Part shown: positions 1 to 8,220 of the stretch, in pieces
Numbering within the stretch: the stretch's first letter is position 1
Layout of the letters: the number at the start of each line of letters is the position of its first letter
From: CBDBKE01 sp965218055
GTDB taxonomy: Bacteria; Acidobacteriota; Terriglobia; JAJPHL01; JAPKYU01
Direction: 5' to 3'
NCBI GenBank assembly: GCA_965218055.1
Contig: CBDCKA010000002.1
Span: forward strand, 1,860,001-1,924,000
DNA: 64,000 bases
Position numbers and translations under genes: made by a program
The notes under the pieces: generated by a model
Databases searched by the model: none
What the model saw: the letters and a program-made list of their open reading frames with translations, nothing else
What the model was told of the DNA's origin: nothing

Positions 1-685
1 CCTGCACGCGTGCTGCGAGCTGTCTCACCTGCGTGTCGGCATCCCGCGCCGCACGGTCTTGGCCCGCCCACGCTTCGGAGGAGACCGTCGCTTCCCGCTG
101 GGCGCTGCGGAGATCGCGAAGATAACCGACCGCTTGGTTGATGACACGGTTGCGCCCGCGCGGCGCGAACAGTTCGACGGCCTCCTCGTCAAGCTTCTTA
201 CGGAGCGCGCCAAGGTGGGATGCGCCTGAGCCTGCGGCGAATAGGCTTTCGCCGAGATCTCCCTGCCCTTTGAGGATCTCCTGACCGCCTTCCACAAGGC
301 GCGCGTAGTCGATGCCCCAGAACATCCGAAACTGATCCGGTCCCACGCCGTCAAGGAACCGGTCCAGTGCGCGGTCATCGAGCCGCACGTCGCCAGGACC
401 AAGCAGTGAGCCCCTGTTCGCCTTGCGGCGAGAGAACTCAATCTCATCTCCCGACGATAGACGAAGACGCGCACCGACGCGGAGCTCGCCGTAGGGGTGC
501 AGGAAGGCATCGTTTGTTTGGGCCGGAATGCCGTACAGCAGCGCATGTAGCGCACGGAGCGCGCAACTCTTGCCTGCCTCGTTTGGCCCGAAGATCACGT
601 GTAGGCCGTGGTTCCCAGCGCTGAGGTCGAGCACACGTCCGGTGAATGGACCGAACGCGATGAGTCGCAGGTCGAGGATCTTCAT
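1..685 (-). CDS. YhaN-like AAA ATPase (SbcC/Rad50-type), partial
   Basis: Read from 685 leftwards, the protein begins MKILDLRLIAFGPFTGRVLD and carries a Walker A motif GPNEAGKS at about residues 34-41, the hallmark of SbcC/RecF/Rad50 family ATPases; the following FLDGVGPDQFRMFWGID stretch is typical of YhaN. The gene runs off the left edge, so the coiled coil and the Walker B half are outside. Its ATG overlaps the stop of the upstream phosphoesterase gene by 4 bp (ATGA), so the two are translationally coupled. By family knowledge the pair would form a DNA-end-processing ATPase/nuclease. The family call is firm; the exact substrate is inference. Confidence 0.88.
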   Translation of the reverse strand, partial: MKILDLRLIAFGPFTGRVLDLSAGNHGLHVIFGPNEAGKSCALRALHALLYGIPAQTNDAFLHPYGELRVGARLRLSSGDEIEFSRRKANRGSLLGPGDVRLDDRALDRFLDGVGPDQFRMFWGIDYARLVEGGQEILKGQGDLGESLFAAGSGASHLGALRKKLDEEAVELFAPRGRNRVINQAVGYLRDLRSAQREATVSSEAWAGQDRAARDADTQVRQLAARVQ

Positions 686-1947
686 TGCGTCGCCCCCTCG
701 CGGGCGATTCTTGCCAGGAGCAGTTCTCTCGCCTCGACGACAAGTCGCGCCAACAGATCCGGCGAATACGGATCGACTGCGTCGTCTCCGGTCAGCAGCT
801 CCGAAGGCAGCATGTTGCGAACGTCGGCGAGTGCTTCTCTTAGCGCCGCCATCTCGTCCGGGCTGTCTGCAGCAGTCGTGAGTTCTCGCAGAAAGCTGCC
901 GAGCGCGTCGTCACGAGCAGCCAGCGCCGACAGGTCGATCGGCCGATTCGTCGCGAACCGCACCCGCTCGACCCAGACATCGGCGGAGGACACCCCAATT
1001 GCGAGAGCGCGGATCTCTTCGATCCAGTGGTCCGTATTGGCCGAAATCTCGTCGTGACAGGCCGCGCGCCCGGTCACCTCGACACGCGCGGCCAGCGCAC
1101 GGCCCTCTACGTGATCGGCATCGGCCGTTAGCGCACGTGACACACGGTCGAGCACGTCGTTTGTTGTGGTGACGTCATTGACGTCCACGCGGCAAACGGA
1201 CCAACGCAGTACATCGACGTGGCGCTCCTCAATATGAGAGATTGCACCGTCCTCGACGGTAACCAACGTGCATCCTTTCGGGCCAACCTCTCGCGCATGG
1301 CGACCCTGAAGATTGCCTGGGAACACGATCCACGGATCCTTCGATACGACTTCGCGCTTGTGGACGTGGCCGAGGGCCCAGTACTGGTAGCCCTTTTGCG
1401 CGAGGACCTCTGACGACGTTGGTGCGTAGGTCGCATGACCCTCGCGCCCATTGAGGCTCGTGTGAAGCAAGCCGACGTGGAAGAGGTCAGGATCGGCGAC
1501 TGGGTACGCCGCGGCAAGATCCTCGGTGACCGCCCGCGAGGCAAAACCCTGACCGTGGATCGCAACGTCGAACGCCTCCAGAAGACGGGTCTCGGGTTTC
1601 TTCGTCGAGAAGAAGTGCACGTTGTCTGGAGGCCGCAGGTTCTTGGTGAGCTGGCTCGCCGCATCGTGGTTGCCCGCAACGACGAAGACGGGGATGCGTG
1701 CATCGCAGAGCTTCGCCATCTGGCCTACGAAGAAGAGGCCCGTGCGATAGTCCTTCCAGTCACCGTCGTAGAGATCGCCGGCCAGCAGAACGAACGCGAC
1801 TTCCTCGTCGATCGCGACGCCGACGAGGTTCTCGAAGGCCCGCCGCGTGGCGCCGCGCACCACTTCGACTGGTGCCGACTCGTAGCGGGCAAGCCCAACC
1901 AGCGGGCTGTCGAGATGGACATCAGCAGCGTGAAGGAAACGAAACAT
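682..1947 (-). CDS. YhaO-like metallophosphoesterase (SbcD/Mre11-type nuclease)
   Basis: 421-aa protein with the calcineurin-like metallophosphoesterase pattern: FLHAADVHLDSPL (D-x-H), LAGDLYDG (G-D), VVAGNHD (G-N-H-D) and GHVHKRE (G-H-x-H), in order from residue 4 to about 200. The C-terminal ~190 residues are the variable capping/ATPase-binding region. It is the nuclease partner of the ATPase encoded immediately downstream with a 4-bp overlap. YhaO/YhaN pairs are related to SbcCD but shorter; a role in DNA repair or processing of foreign DNA is inferred from the family. Full length and apparently intact. Confidence 0.92.
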   Translation of the reverse strand: MFRFLHAADVHLDSPLVGLARYESAPVEVVRGATRRAFENLVGVAIDEEVAFVLLAGDLYDGDWKDYRTGLFFVGQMAKLCDARIPVFVVAGNHDAASQLTKNLRPPDNVHFFSTKKPETRLLEAFDVAIHGQGFASRAVTEDLAAAYPVADPDLFHVGLLHTSLNGREGHATYAPTSSEVLAQKGYQYWALGHVHKREVVSKDPWIVFPGNLQGRHAREVGPKGCTLVTVEDGAISHIEERHVDVLRWSVCRVDVNDVTTTNDVLDRVSRALTADADHVEGRALAARVEVTGRAACHDEISANTDHWIEEIRALAIGVSSADVWVERVRFATNRPIDLSALAARDDALGSFLRELTTAADSPDEMAALREALADVRNMLPSELLTGDDAVDPYSPDLLARLVVEARELLLARIAREGATQ

Positions 1948-2081
1948 TTACTCGGCCTACTCCCTCCTCGATCCTGTCGTGCTAACGACTGCGCTGCCGC
2001 CACGGACGATCACCACCACCAGCTAAGCTAGGCGCTCCATTACCGGATCTCTGGGACGTACTCGACCGCCGGTCAGGTGGC

Positions 2082-2315
2082 TCAGTGCTCAGTATCGCGG
2101 GGCGGGTTCGGATCGTTACCGTACGAATCCTTGCTGCGAATGCGGCCGTCGCGACCGTGCGTCACGCGATCGACGCCGTCGTGAAATGCTTCGCGACGTG
2201 CGGCCTCGTCAGCCAGTCGCTGTGTGCGATGCGTCGACAAAGTGTCGCCGTTCTGCGTGACCTTCCACCGGCCGGTCGGCGTGGTGGAAACGTGGACATC
2301 ATGCTTCTTGCTCAT
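2082..2315 (-). CDS. DUF2188 family small protein
   Basis: 77-aa protein starting MSKKHDVHVSTTPTGRWKV; the pattern of a H-V strand, G-W-K-V, then T-Q-R-L-A-D-E-A and a C-terminal I-R-S-K-D-S-Y-G-N-D motif is that of the DUF2188 family, small soluble proteins of unknown function. It stands alone, about 130 bp downstream of the phosphoesterase promoter region and on the same strand as its neighbours. The start is the only ATG that gives the family N-terminus. Confidence 0.8.
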   Translation of the reverse strand: MSKKHDVHVSTTPTGRWKVTQNGDTLSTHRTQRLADEAARREAFHDGVDRVTHGRDGRIRSKDSYGNDPNPPRDTEH

Positions 2316-2437
2316 CTCTCATCTTTCCTTTGCCTTTGCGCCGAGACGCCCCTTAACTGGGCCGGACATGAGCCACCCGGAATTGGCAACGGCTTATCGT
2401 CCGTACTGTCCGTGGCTCTGTGAGGTCGCTCCGCGAG

Positions 2438-2707
2438 TTACGCGGCGGTACGGACGACTCGAATTCCCGCTCTGACCCGCCCACTTCGTCCGCCGAGGTC
2501 GACCACCACATGCCACCGTCCTACGGACGGCGGACGCAGCCGCACAGGTGATGCGGTCGCCCACCCTCCGTGGTAACTAAATCGTCCACCGGACTGATAC
2601 GCCGAAAACGCCAAGTCATCTAGCAACATCACGTTGGCCTGATGATCAAGTGTGACCAGAACGACGTCGTTGGGACCACCCTGGAAATCAGTGTGCAGAA
2701 AGTTCAC
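2438..2707 (-). CDS. DUF1883 domain protein
   Basis: 89-aa protein beginning VNFLHTDFQGGPNDVV and ending in the conserved G-H-W-H-V-V-V-D-L-G-G-like motif (GRWHVVVDLGG), the DUF1883 signature. I chose the GTG at 2707 because the family starts with M-N-F-L-H-T and because this GTG overlaps the TGA of the upstream ImmA/IrrE gene by 4 bp (GTGA). A longer in-frame extension to 2833 overlaps the protease gene and looks artificial. DUF1883 is of unknown function and sometimes occurs near TIR domains. Last gene of the toxin-antitoxin-protease cluster. Confidence 0.78.
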   Translation of the reverse strand: MNFLHTDFQGGPNDVVLVTLDHQANVMLLDDLAFSAYQSGGRFSYHGGWATASPVRLRPPSVGRWHVVVDLGGRSGRVRAGIRVVRTAA

Positions 2708-3633
2708 AGTCCACCTCTCGTACTCGACACGCGAGCAGATGTCCGCTCGGTATCGATGACGATTTGCCGCTCGGTGATTCGCCGCCCCTCCACGATCAAG
2801 GTGAGCAGGTAGTACTGGTTGTTGAAGCTCCACGCTCGGAATTCGTGCCGCTCATTTCGCACATCCAGGAGACCAAGTGTGAATTCGGCCACTGTTCCAC
2901 CCCGACGGTACTGCGCATGCTCGTCGACAAGTTGGAGCAGTGCGTCGGCTGATATCCCTGGAAACACCCGATCAAATTGTGGCGATTGGACGAAATGCCG
3001 CCATCGATGCTCTTGGTCGCTGGGTTGGGGAGACCATGACGGCGTGCTCACAAGCATCGCCATCGCGATGTCTGGTCCTTGTTCGACGTACCGTCGGAGG
3101 GTCGTCGTCAATGACGTCCCGTACCGTTTTGCTAGTCTCTTGAGGCCAGCGACGGTTGGCTCAATCTCGCGCGCATCTTTGGTAAACCGATCACCCAAAA
3201 ACAGCAAGCGTGCCGCCGCGTAGTTTGCTTCCTCCTCCAGATCGGTCTGGTACGCTGGATCGAGAGTTTCGGCAGTGTCCGCAAAAAAGAATGGCTTGTG
3301 CCACGCCAAGATGCGGTGCCCGGTCTCGTGACACGATGCCCAGGGGTGTTTGATCTTGGGCAGGTCATTGTCGATGCAAATGCGACTCTCGTCGAACAGG
3401 AGCACGGCGCGCAGACGTACTTTGTTGAGAACATCGACGAGCCTTCGACCGTGAATCTGGAGCTTGTGCTTGGCGTGGTCAAGGAATCCTGCGTCTGAGA
3501 GGTCGTAGTAGTCTCGATACAGGTTGACGTGCTCCAGCAACTGTTCGACTGACAAAGGCGGCTCCGTGAGTCCGGCGTCTCGGAGCGTCGCCGTCGTAAT
3601 TCGTCGGATTTCTTTTCGCGTGCTTTCGTTCAT
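2704..3633 (-). CDS. ImmA/IrrE family metallopeptidase
   Basis: 309-aa protein with the zinc-binding HExxH helix SCHETGHRIL at about residues 99-108, preceded by RICIDNDLPKIKHPWA and followed by EEEANYAAARLLF, the layout of the ImmA/IrrE (COG2856) peptidases. These enzymes usually cleave a partner XRE repressor after a stress signal. Here the XRE gene lies immediately upstream on the same strand, 25 bp away, which makes it the likely substrate. The C-terminal ~130 residues are not part of the peptidase core and may be a sensor region. Its stop overlaps the DUF1883 start. Confidence 0.9.
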   Translation of the reverse strand: MNESTRKEIRRITTATLRDAGLTEPPLSVEQLLEHVNLYRDYYDLSDAGFLDHAKHKLQIHGRRLVDVLNKVRLRAVLLFDESRICIDNDLPKIKHPWASCHETGHRILAWHKPFFFADTAETLDPAYQTDLEEEANYAAARLLFLGDRFTKDAREIEPTVAGLKRLAKRYGTSLTTTLRRYVEQGPDIAMAMLVSTPSWSPQPSDQEHRWRHFVQSPQFDRVFPGISADALLQLVDEHAQYRRGGTVAEFTLGLLDVRNERHEFRAWSFNNQYYLLTLIVEGRRITERQIVIDTERTSARVSSTRGGL

Positions 3634-3658
3634 ACGAGACTACTACCCACAAGCCTGG

Positions 3659-4330
3659 CTAGGTGTCAGATCGCAAGAAGCTGACGAAGTCGTCCAACAC
3701 TCGCTGCTCTTCTTTCGTGAGTTTTGAAAACGAATCGGACTGCGCCGCAAATCGGGATGCTTGTTCACGCAGTGCCTCGGGCACTTCCCGAATCGCTCCT
3801 GCGAGCACGGCAAGCTTTCGATCAGGTACGCCAAAGAACTGACTCAACCGGTGCAGCGTCAAAGGAGACGGACGATACGCTGCATTCCGCTCAAGGGCAA
3901 TCAACTCCATACGATCGATGCCGGTTTTGTCTGCCATGCCGTCGATCGTCAATCCGCGAGATCGACGAAGCATTTGCACAACCCGGTGGAAAGCTTCACG
4001 AACCTCCTGCGTCTCAGGTTCACGGGCGGTCATCACGACGGTCAACTTCTGGTTCAGGGCGTGTGCAATCCGCTCGAGCATCGAAAGCGAACGTCCTTCG
4101 TAGTCCGCATCTTCGAGCCTGCTGACGACGGATTGGGTCGTGTCAATGAGCTCGGCCAGCTGCTTCTGTGACAGTCCCGCGGCCGTCCTCATCTCATGGA
4201 TGAGTCGCGCCACCTCGGCGTTGACACGTTCTTCCTGAAGTGCCGCCTTCCGCGCTGGATCAGCCTTCACGTACCGACCGTGAAGGATGTTGACGGCTTC
4301 CTGCCTCTTCTCCTCCTTGGCCATAGTCAC
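3659..4330 (-). CDS. XRE-family antitoxin/repressor with two HTH domains
   Basis: 223-aa protein. The first helix-turn-helix, about residues 43-95 (LIHEMRTAAGLSQKQLAELI...QSVVSRLEDADYEGRSLSML), is the HigA/RelB-type XRE fold. A second, more diverged XRE-like domain follows at about 118-170 (MLRRSRGLTIDGMADKTGIDRMELIALERN). The start codon directly abuts the stop of the HigB-like toxin gene, so toxin precedes antitoxin as in higBA operons. It is the probable DNA-binding autorepressor and the probable target of the downstream ImmA/IrrE protease. The double-HTH architecture is unusual for HigA. Confidence 0.88.
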   Translation of the reverse strand: MTMAKEEKRQEAVNILHGRYVKADPARKAALQEERVNAEVARLIHEMRTAAGLSQKQLAELIDTTQSVVSRLEDADYEGRSLSMLERIAHALNQKLTVVMTAREPETQEVREAFHRVVQMLRRSRGLTIDGMADKTGIDRMELIALERNAAYRPSPLTLHRLSQFFGVPDRKLAVLAGAIREVPEALREQASRFAAQSDSFSKLTKEEQRVLDDFVSFLRSDT

Positions 4331-4693
4331 TCACTCCTCATAGGTATGTAGTGCCGGGTTCTCTACGAATCGCACCTTATTCGCGATCGCTCGGTCGATT
4401 TCCACTGGTGGAACAACGTCTTCTTTCGTGCATCCGTGGCTCAACACTGCCAGGCCTTCATGGAAAAAATAAAGGATTCGATGGTGAACGTTCCCATGCC
4501 GTACCCGAAGCTCGTGAATCCCGTCACGCAAGAAATCGGCTTCCGGACGGCGAAGTTCGTGGCCAACTTCGGCGAGTCGTTCGATTCGAACAATGCACTT
4601 GTCCTGAGCCTTGCTCTGAAGCTGGTCCATCCACGCCAGCAAGGGAACTGAACCGTCGTTCGCGACAAAAATCACAACTTCGGTTTGTGGCAC
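4331..4693 (-). CDS. HigB/RelE-type toxin (phage Gp49-like, DUF891)
   Basis: 120-aa protein with the Gp49/HigB pattern: VPLLAWMDQLQSKAQDKCIVRIERLAEVGHELRRPEADFLRDGIHELRVRH, then RILYFFHEGLAVLSHGCTKE. The conserved E-L-R segment before the RILYFF strand and the H-G-C-T-K-E turn match ribosome-dependent mRNA interferases of the RelE superfamily. First gene of a four-gene cluster (toxin, XRE, ImmA/IrrE, DUF1883). A perfect dyad lies 24 bp upstream of its start. Toxicity is inferred from family membership. Confidence 0.88.
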   Translation of the reverse strand: MPQTEVVIFVANDGSVPLLAWMDQLQSKAQDKCIVRIERLAEVGHELRRPEADFLRDGIHELRVRHGNVHHRILYFFHEGLAVLSHGCTKEDVVPPVEIDRAIANKVRFVENPALHTYEE

Positions 4694-4716
4694 TCGATGC
4701 TCTCAACGAGTGCGAG

Positions 4717-4734
4717 TATCGCATTTATGCGATA
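4717..4734. promoter_or_regulatory. Perfect dyad operator upstream of toxin-antitoxin operon
   Basis: Two 8-bp arms, tatcgcat and atgcgata, are separated by tt, ending 24 bp upstream of the toxin start codon. The spacing and symmetry fit an operator for the XRE antitoxin. Binding is inferred. Confidence 0.6.
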
Positions 4735-4911
4735 TTGGGTCAACGCATTTTTGAGATATTTTGATGATTTCCATAAGGAGTTGAGATCAAAAGACTTATT
4801 TCATCTCAGCAGAGCCGCTGCCTTTCAAAATCGGCCACCGAGGACTTCAGACGGCGTTGTTGCAGAAATCTGACTCCATCCCCAACGCTCTCCCCCCTGA
4901 TAGGCTAGGGG

Positions 4912-5592
4912 ATGGGCAAAAGCGACTACACCTTCCGATATAAGGTTCGCAACTGGCCGGAGTACAACCGGGCTCTGGTGAAACGTGGGCAGCTGACACT
5001 GTGGTTCGACACGGAGGCAGTCGCTGCCTGGCGTCATCCAGGACCCTTCGAAGGGCGAGGCCGGCCCAAGGTCTACGCAGATGCGGCGATCCAATGTGCG
5101 CTGGTCCTGAATTCGGTGTTTCACCTCAACCTACGGACCACTCAAGGGTTCCTTCAATCCATCGTGGCGCTCATGGCTCTCGACCTCCCAGTGCCCAACT
5201 ACAGCACGGTGAGCCGAAGGCAAAGCGCCGTCGACGTCCGACTGAGTGTAGGGCCCACGGATCGACCACGACATGTCGTCATCGATTCGACGGGCCTGAA
5301 GATCTACGGAGCCGGTGAGTGGCACATCAGAAAACACCGAACCCTCCGCCGTAGGACATGGCGAAAGCTCCACCTAGGCGTCGATGAGACGACGAAAGAG
5401 ATCGTTGCGATGGACCTGACTGCGAGCAACGTCCAAGACGCCCGAAGGCTCTCTTCGTTGCTGTCTAAGACTCCTGGTTCGATCGGGCAAGTCTCCGCAG
5501 ACCGGGCCTACGACACGGGTTCCTGCTACGAGGCCGTGCTCCAGCACGACGCTATCGTGACGATCTTGCCGCGACGCGGCGTTGTTGCGTAA
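4912..5592 (+). pseudogene. IS5-family transposase, N-terminal part (split by inversion)
   Basis: Starts MGKSDYTFRYKVRNWPEYNR, the N-terminus of IS903-group IS5 transposases, and contains the first two catalytic aspartates in HVVIDSTGLKIYG and VSADRAYDTG. Family homology stops at TILPRRG (about 5577); the last residues VVA come from the inverted right terminal repeat. The C-terminal part with the catalytic glutamate is on the opposite strand at 5633-5925, so no functional protein is made from this copy. Confidence 0.88.
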
Positions 5593-5632
5593 TTCGCGCT
5601 CGCGGTGAACCGGGCCGAGAAGCTCATCCGCC

Positions 5633-5925
5633 TCAGTACACGCGCTCCGATCGTGGCATTCCAAGCTCCGCCATCCGGTTCAGCACAGCGCACTTGATCG
5701 CGGCTTCGACTTTTTGGTTCTTGACCGTGCGGGCCGAGAGGCTTACCCCGAGTATCGCCTTGTACCGTGAGACCGCATTCTCCGCCACGCTCTGGCGAGT
5801 GCAGCCACTCGACTTCCGCCACTCATAACGGCCCTGCGTCCTAATACGCCGGAGATGGGTATCACGCATCGCACGCCACGGAGGCGGATGAGAGTCTCGG
5901 CTGCATCGTGCATTGCGTCGCGGCA
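5633..5925 (-). pseudogene. IS5-family transposase, C-terminal part on the opposite strand
   Basis: Read leftwards from 5925 this encodes VPRRNARCSRDSHPPPWRAM, then RDTHLRRIRTQGRYEWRK, then SVAENAVSRYKAILGVSLSA and AIKCAVLNRMAELGMPRS. This is the C-terminal third of an IS903-group transposase, with the catalytic E in the SVAENAVSRYK helix. It continues exactly where the + strand fragment stops (L/V-P-R-R), which shows that both came from one gene. No start of its own. Confidence 0.85.
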
Positions 5926-6410
5926 CGTTGTTGCAGTAATGGTTTTCGAACTCCAATAGCCCGGCTCTTCGTTAGGACGCGCTTTGTCGAGCGCGGCGTC
6001 ACGACCGACACCGCACTGCTGGCTTAACACCGTTCACTCTGGTAAGAACCGATTCTGCAATGCTCTTCGCGCGGCGTTTCATTCGCTGGAGCATGGCGCG
6101 TCCGGTTCCAGGTGCCCCGTCCCGGTTGGGATTCTCCAATCGAGCCTGCCGCCTCCGGGCGGAGAACGGGTTTGGGGTTGCGCCATTTGCCACTGGCCTT
6201 CGCCGGTTCCGCTTTGTTCCGACGCAAGGCTCGCGCCAGAACGGTTCCCTCGCCTGGGGGCGTCTGGCACTCGCTCGTGCCCTTGTCGGCCCTGCCCGTC
6301 ACCAGCTTCGGTGGCGCTTTTCCTCCCGCGTCAGGGTTTGGCCGTTTCCGCCATTCGCGGGTGAGCGGAAACGCTCACAAACCCTTAAACTTTCAGAAGG
6401 AAACACATTA
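5926..6410. other. Non-coding stretch between IS5 remnant and small broken gene
   Basis: About 485 bp with no convincing gene; open frames here are low-quality GC-driven frames on both strands. It holds an imperfect IS terminal-repeat-like string at its left end and a hairpin at 6343-6373 near its right end. A good ribosome binding site (agaaggaaa) lies just before 6411. Confidence 0.5.
6343..6373. repeat. Hairpin upstream of small gene
   Basis: 9-bp arms cgtttccgc (6343-6351) and gcggaaacg (6365-6373) with a 13-nt loop, about 40 bp before the start codon at 6411. It could be an operator or a leader hairpin; no T-tract follows, so a terminator is unlikely. Confidence 0.5.
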
Positions 6411-6521
6411 TGGCTAACCCCAAACCCGTCGCTGAAGTCCGCATCGGTCGCGTCAAGGCTACCGTTTGGCCCAACGAAACCGAAGGCCGCACGAGGTACT
6501 TTCGCACCAGTTCGTGGTAGT
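6411..6521 (+). pseudogene. Small conserved gene, 5' part, interrupted by inversion
   Basis: From the ATG at 6411, with agaaggaaa as ribosome binding site, it reads MANPKPVAEVRIGRVKATVW then PNETEGRTRYF, the N-terminus of a small conserved protein of unknown function often found beside mobile genes. After about 6504 it becomes unrelated (RTSSW, stop). The expected continuation, RYNVTFSRLQKDGEAWK, is present on the - strand at about 6558-6630. Re-inverting 6505-6630 gives an uninterrupted frame that ends MAKLK-stop. Confidence 0.7.
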
Positions 6522-6640
6522 GCGATTCCGGGAGGGACCTACGGGCGCGCTTTGCCATTATTTCAACTTTGCCATCTTCCATGCCTCGCCATCCTTTTGG
6601 AGGCGGGAGAAGGTGACATTGTATCTCGCCCGAAAGTACC
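6495..6640. repeat. 126-bp inverted segment bounded by 10-bp inverted repeats
   Basis: ggtactttcg at 6495-6504 and its exact complement cgaaagtacc at 6631-6640 bound a 126-bp segment (6505-6630). In the present orientation it breaks two genes. Flipping it in silico restores both: the small gene now ends ...DGEAWKMAKLK-TAA, and the nuclease gene starts at the overlapping TAATG with MAKRARRSLPESHYHELVRK then YRCIPVREL. Two frames being repaired by one flip is strong evidence that the segment is inverted relative to the ancestral state. Confidence 0.82.
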
Positions 6641-7428
6641 GGTGTATTCCAGTCCGCGAGCTGAGCTTCGGCGGGCTAAAGCTCGATGTAGTCGGCTTTT
6701 CTCTAAATACTAAAGAGTTTCTCATTGTCGAGTGCAAGCGGGCCTCGCGTCCTGTTGGGATCGGAAAAACTTTCGGCCAGATTCTAGCGTACAAGGCGAT
6801 GATTTACGACACAGGTGAAACATTCCTTACGGCTTTTGAAAGGGCGATTGCCAGGGCAGGCTTGACTCCCAAGTCTTTCTGGATGTATCCAACTGAGTTT
6901 GTTAGGGCGGGCAAGATACCCGTGCGTTTCTATGTCGCGCTCAAGGACAGCGCTTGCGCAAATCCGGAAATGCTCCGCTTGATCAAGGAAGACCTGCGTG
7001 GAGTCGGCATCATTCGAGTCACCCGCAATAACCGGTGCAAGGACTATATTCGCGTCTCCGATGCAAAAGACTTCGACCTGTGTCGGGCGGCTCGCGTTGA
7101 AGTGCCGATCGCATTGCCACCTCGCTCCGAACTAGGAAGCCTACTGGATCATAAGGGATCGAACCAGATCGTCTATAATCTCGCGGTGAAACTGGATGCT
7201 AAGATTTTGAAAATGCGGCGCCACATCAAATCGGTACGGCGGGGCCGCCGTGAGCTCTATTATCGGGTGACGCAAAACTTTGTTGGTATCAGCCTACGAA
7301 AAAAGCATCTTCACGTTAGTTTCAAGGAAAGTTCTGGATGGCGCGCTTCCAACGTATCTACTGACACTCAGCTCCGACGCTTAATCCCTCGCATCAAGCG
7401 AGCCCTTGAGCACACACTTGATAAGTAG
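6631..7428 (+). pseudogene. PD-(D/E)XK nuclease-like protein, 5' end inverted away
   Basis: The frame from 6631 reads RKYRCIPVRELSFGGLKLDV then VGFSLNTKEFLIVECKRAS, a PD-(D/E)XK active-site arrangement (D ... E-C-K). The C-terminal domain, about 7160-7400, contains NFVGISLRKKHLHVSFKES and resembles DUF5655. The natural N-terminus MAKRARRSLPESHYHELVRK lies on the opposite strand at 6505-6558. A long open frame from about 6466 runs through the inverted segment, but its first ~55 residues are antisense to the displaced sequence. A restriction or DNA-repair role is inferred from the fold only. Confidence 0.75.
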
Positions 7429-7613
7429 TGTTTTCTGTTCGCCATATTCTCTCTTTTAGTTACGCATCCCAAGGGTTATCCTATCCGTACACGAAAGAGA
7501 GGGGTGCCTGTGACTCGGCAGCTCTAGCGGCTCTCGGCGTTCCGCTCCGGGAGCTATTCTGATGCCTCGGAATCTTATCGGAGACCCTCCTTTCGCCCCT
7601 GTCTTGCTCTTTG

Positions 7614-8213
7614 ATGAGAACAGAGACTTCACCGGAGGCTTTTCTCTTGAAATTGACATCGGCCGTTCGCACATACGCCAGAAACATCCGTCCCCGCGCC
7701 CAGGCTGAGTTGCAGTGGTTCGAGGCACAACCGAGTCTCCAACGGGCGATAGAGCACGCGGCACTCGCAACCAACAGTCGAGGCAAGCGATATTCGCATC
7801 AACGTCGACTCAAGAGAAAGACTCTGGAGCAGGCATTGGACGTCCTTTTGGCGCATAAACGTCAACTCAGGAAGGCGGAAAGCTTCGATAAGGTGTTCCA
7901 ACTCGTTGAAACGGCGCTGGAGGACGTATTCGGTGTTGGCGAACTTTACGTCTACGATACATCTCTCCGGATAGGCGCAAAGCTTGGGCTATTTCCAACC
8001 AAGGTCTACCTGCATGCAGGAACGCGAGTCGGCGCTCGTGCACTCGGTTTCGACCAGAAAGCGAAGACCTTGAGCAGGTCCGTCCTTCCTCCTGCGTTGA
8101 GCGCCTTAGAACCGCACGAGATTGAGGACATGCTATGCATCTTCAAGGACAAATTTAAGGACCGGACGGAAAAGCCACCGAGTGCGTGTATCCAACGAAG
8201 TTGGTGCGACTAG
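7614..8213 (+). CDS. Conserved hypothetical protein
   Basis: 199-aa soluble, basic protein, no transmembrane segment. A positively charged central helix region (RGKRYSHQRRLKRKTLEQAL) is followed by a conserved-looking C-terminal block with VYDTSLRIGAKLGLFPTKVYLHAGTRVGARALGF, which contains small-residue turns typical of an enzyme or nucleic-acid-binding fold. I do not recognise a named family. It starts 185 bp after the nuclease gene on the same strand; the ATG at 7614 follows a TTG. The frame ends at 8213, seven bases before the S24 remnant. Confidence 0.6.
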   Translation: MRTETSPEAFLLKLTSAVRTYARNIRPRAQAELQWFEAQPSLQRAIEHAALATNSRGKRYSHQRRLKRKTLEQALDVLLAHKRQLRKAESFDKVFQLVETALEDVFGVGELYVYDTSLRIGAKLGLFPTKVYLHAGTRVGARALGFDQKAKTLSRSVLPPALSALEPHEIEDMLCIFKDKFKDRTEKPPSACIQRSWCD

Positions 8214-8220
8214 AAGGATA

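Larger units (their letters stand above)
4853..5925 (+). mobile_element. IS5-family (IS903-like) element with its distal part inverted
   Basis: The left terminal repeat ggcgttgttgcagaaatc is at 4853-4870. A second terminal repeat, ggcgttgttgcgtaattc, is at 5578-5595 and points the same way, although it should be inverted. The transposase reads on + up to 5577, and its missing C-terminus reads on - from about 5925 to 5633. The 11-bp motif tgccgcgacgc occurs at 5567-5577 and, inverted, at 5915-5925. Re-inverting 5578-5914 restores one continuous transposase and puts the right terminal repeat at the end. A further imperfect terminal-repeat-like string (14 of 18 matches to the left repeat) follows at 5924-5941. 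Confidence 0.8.

Noticed and set aside
6060..6713. Long + strand open frame of 217 codons upstream of the nuclease
   Set aside because: Composition is GC-driven, it overlaps the small gene and the inverted segment, and it has no motif or ribosome binding site.
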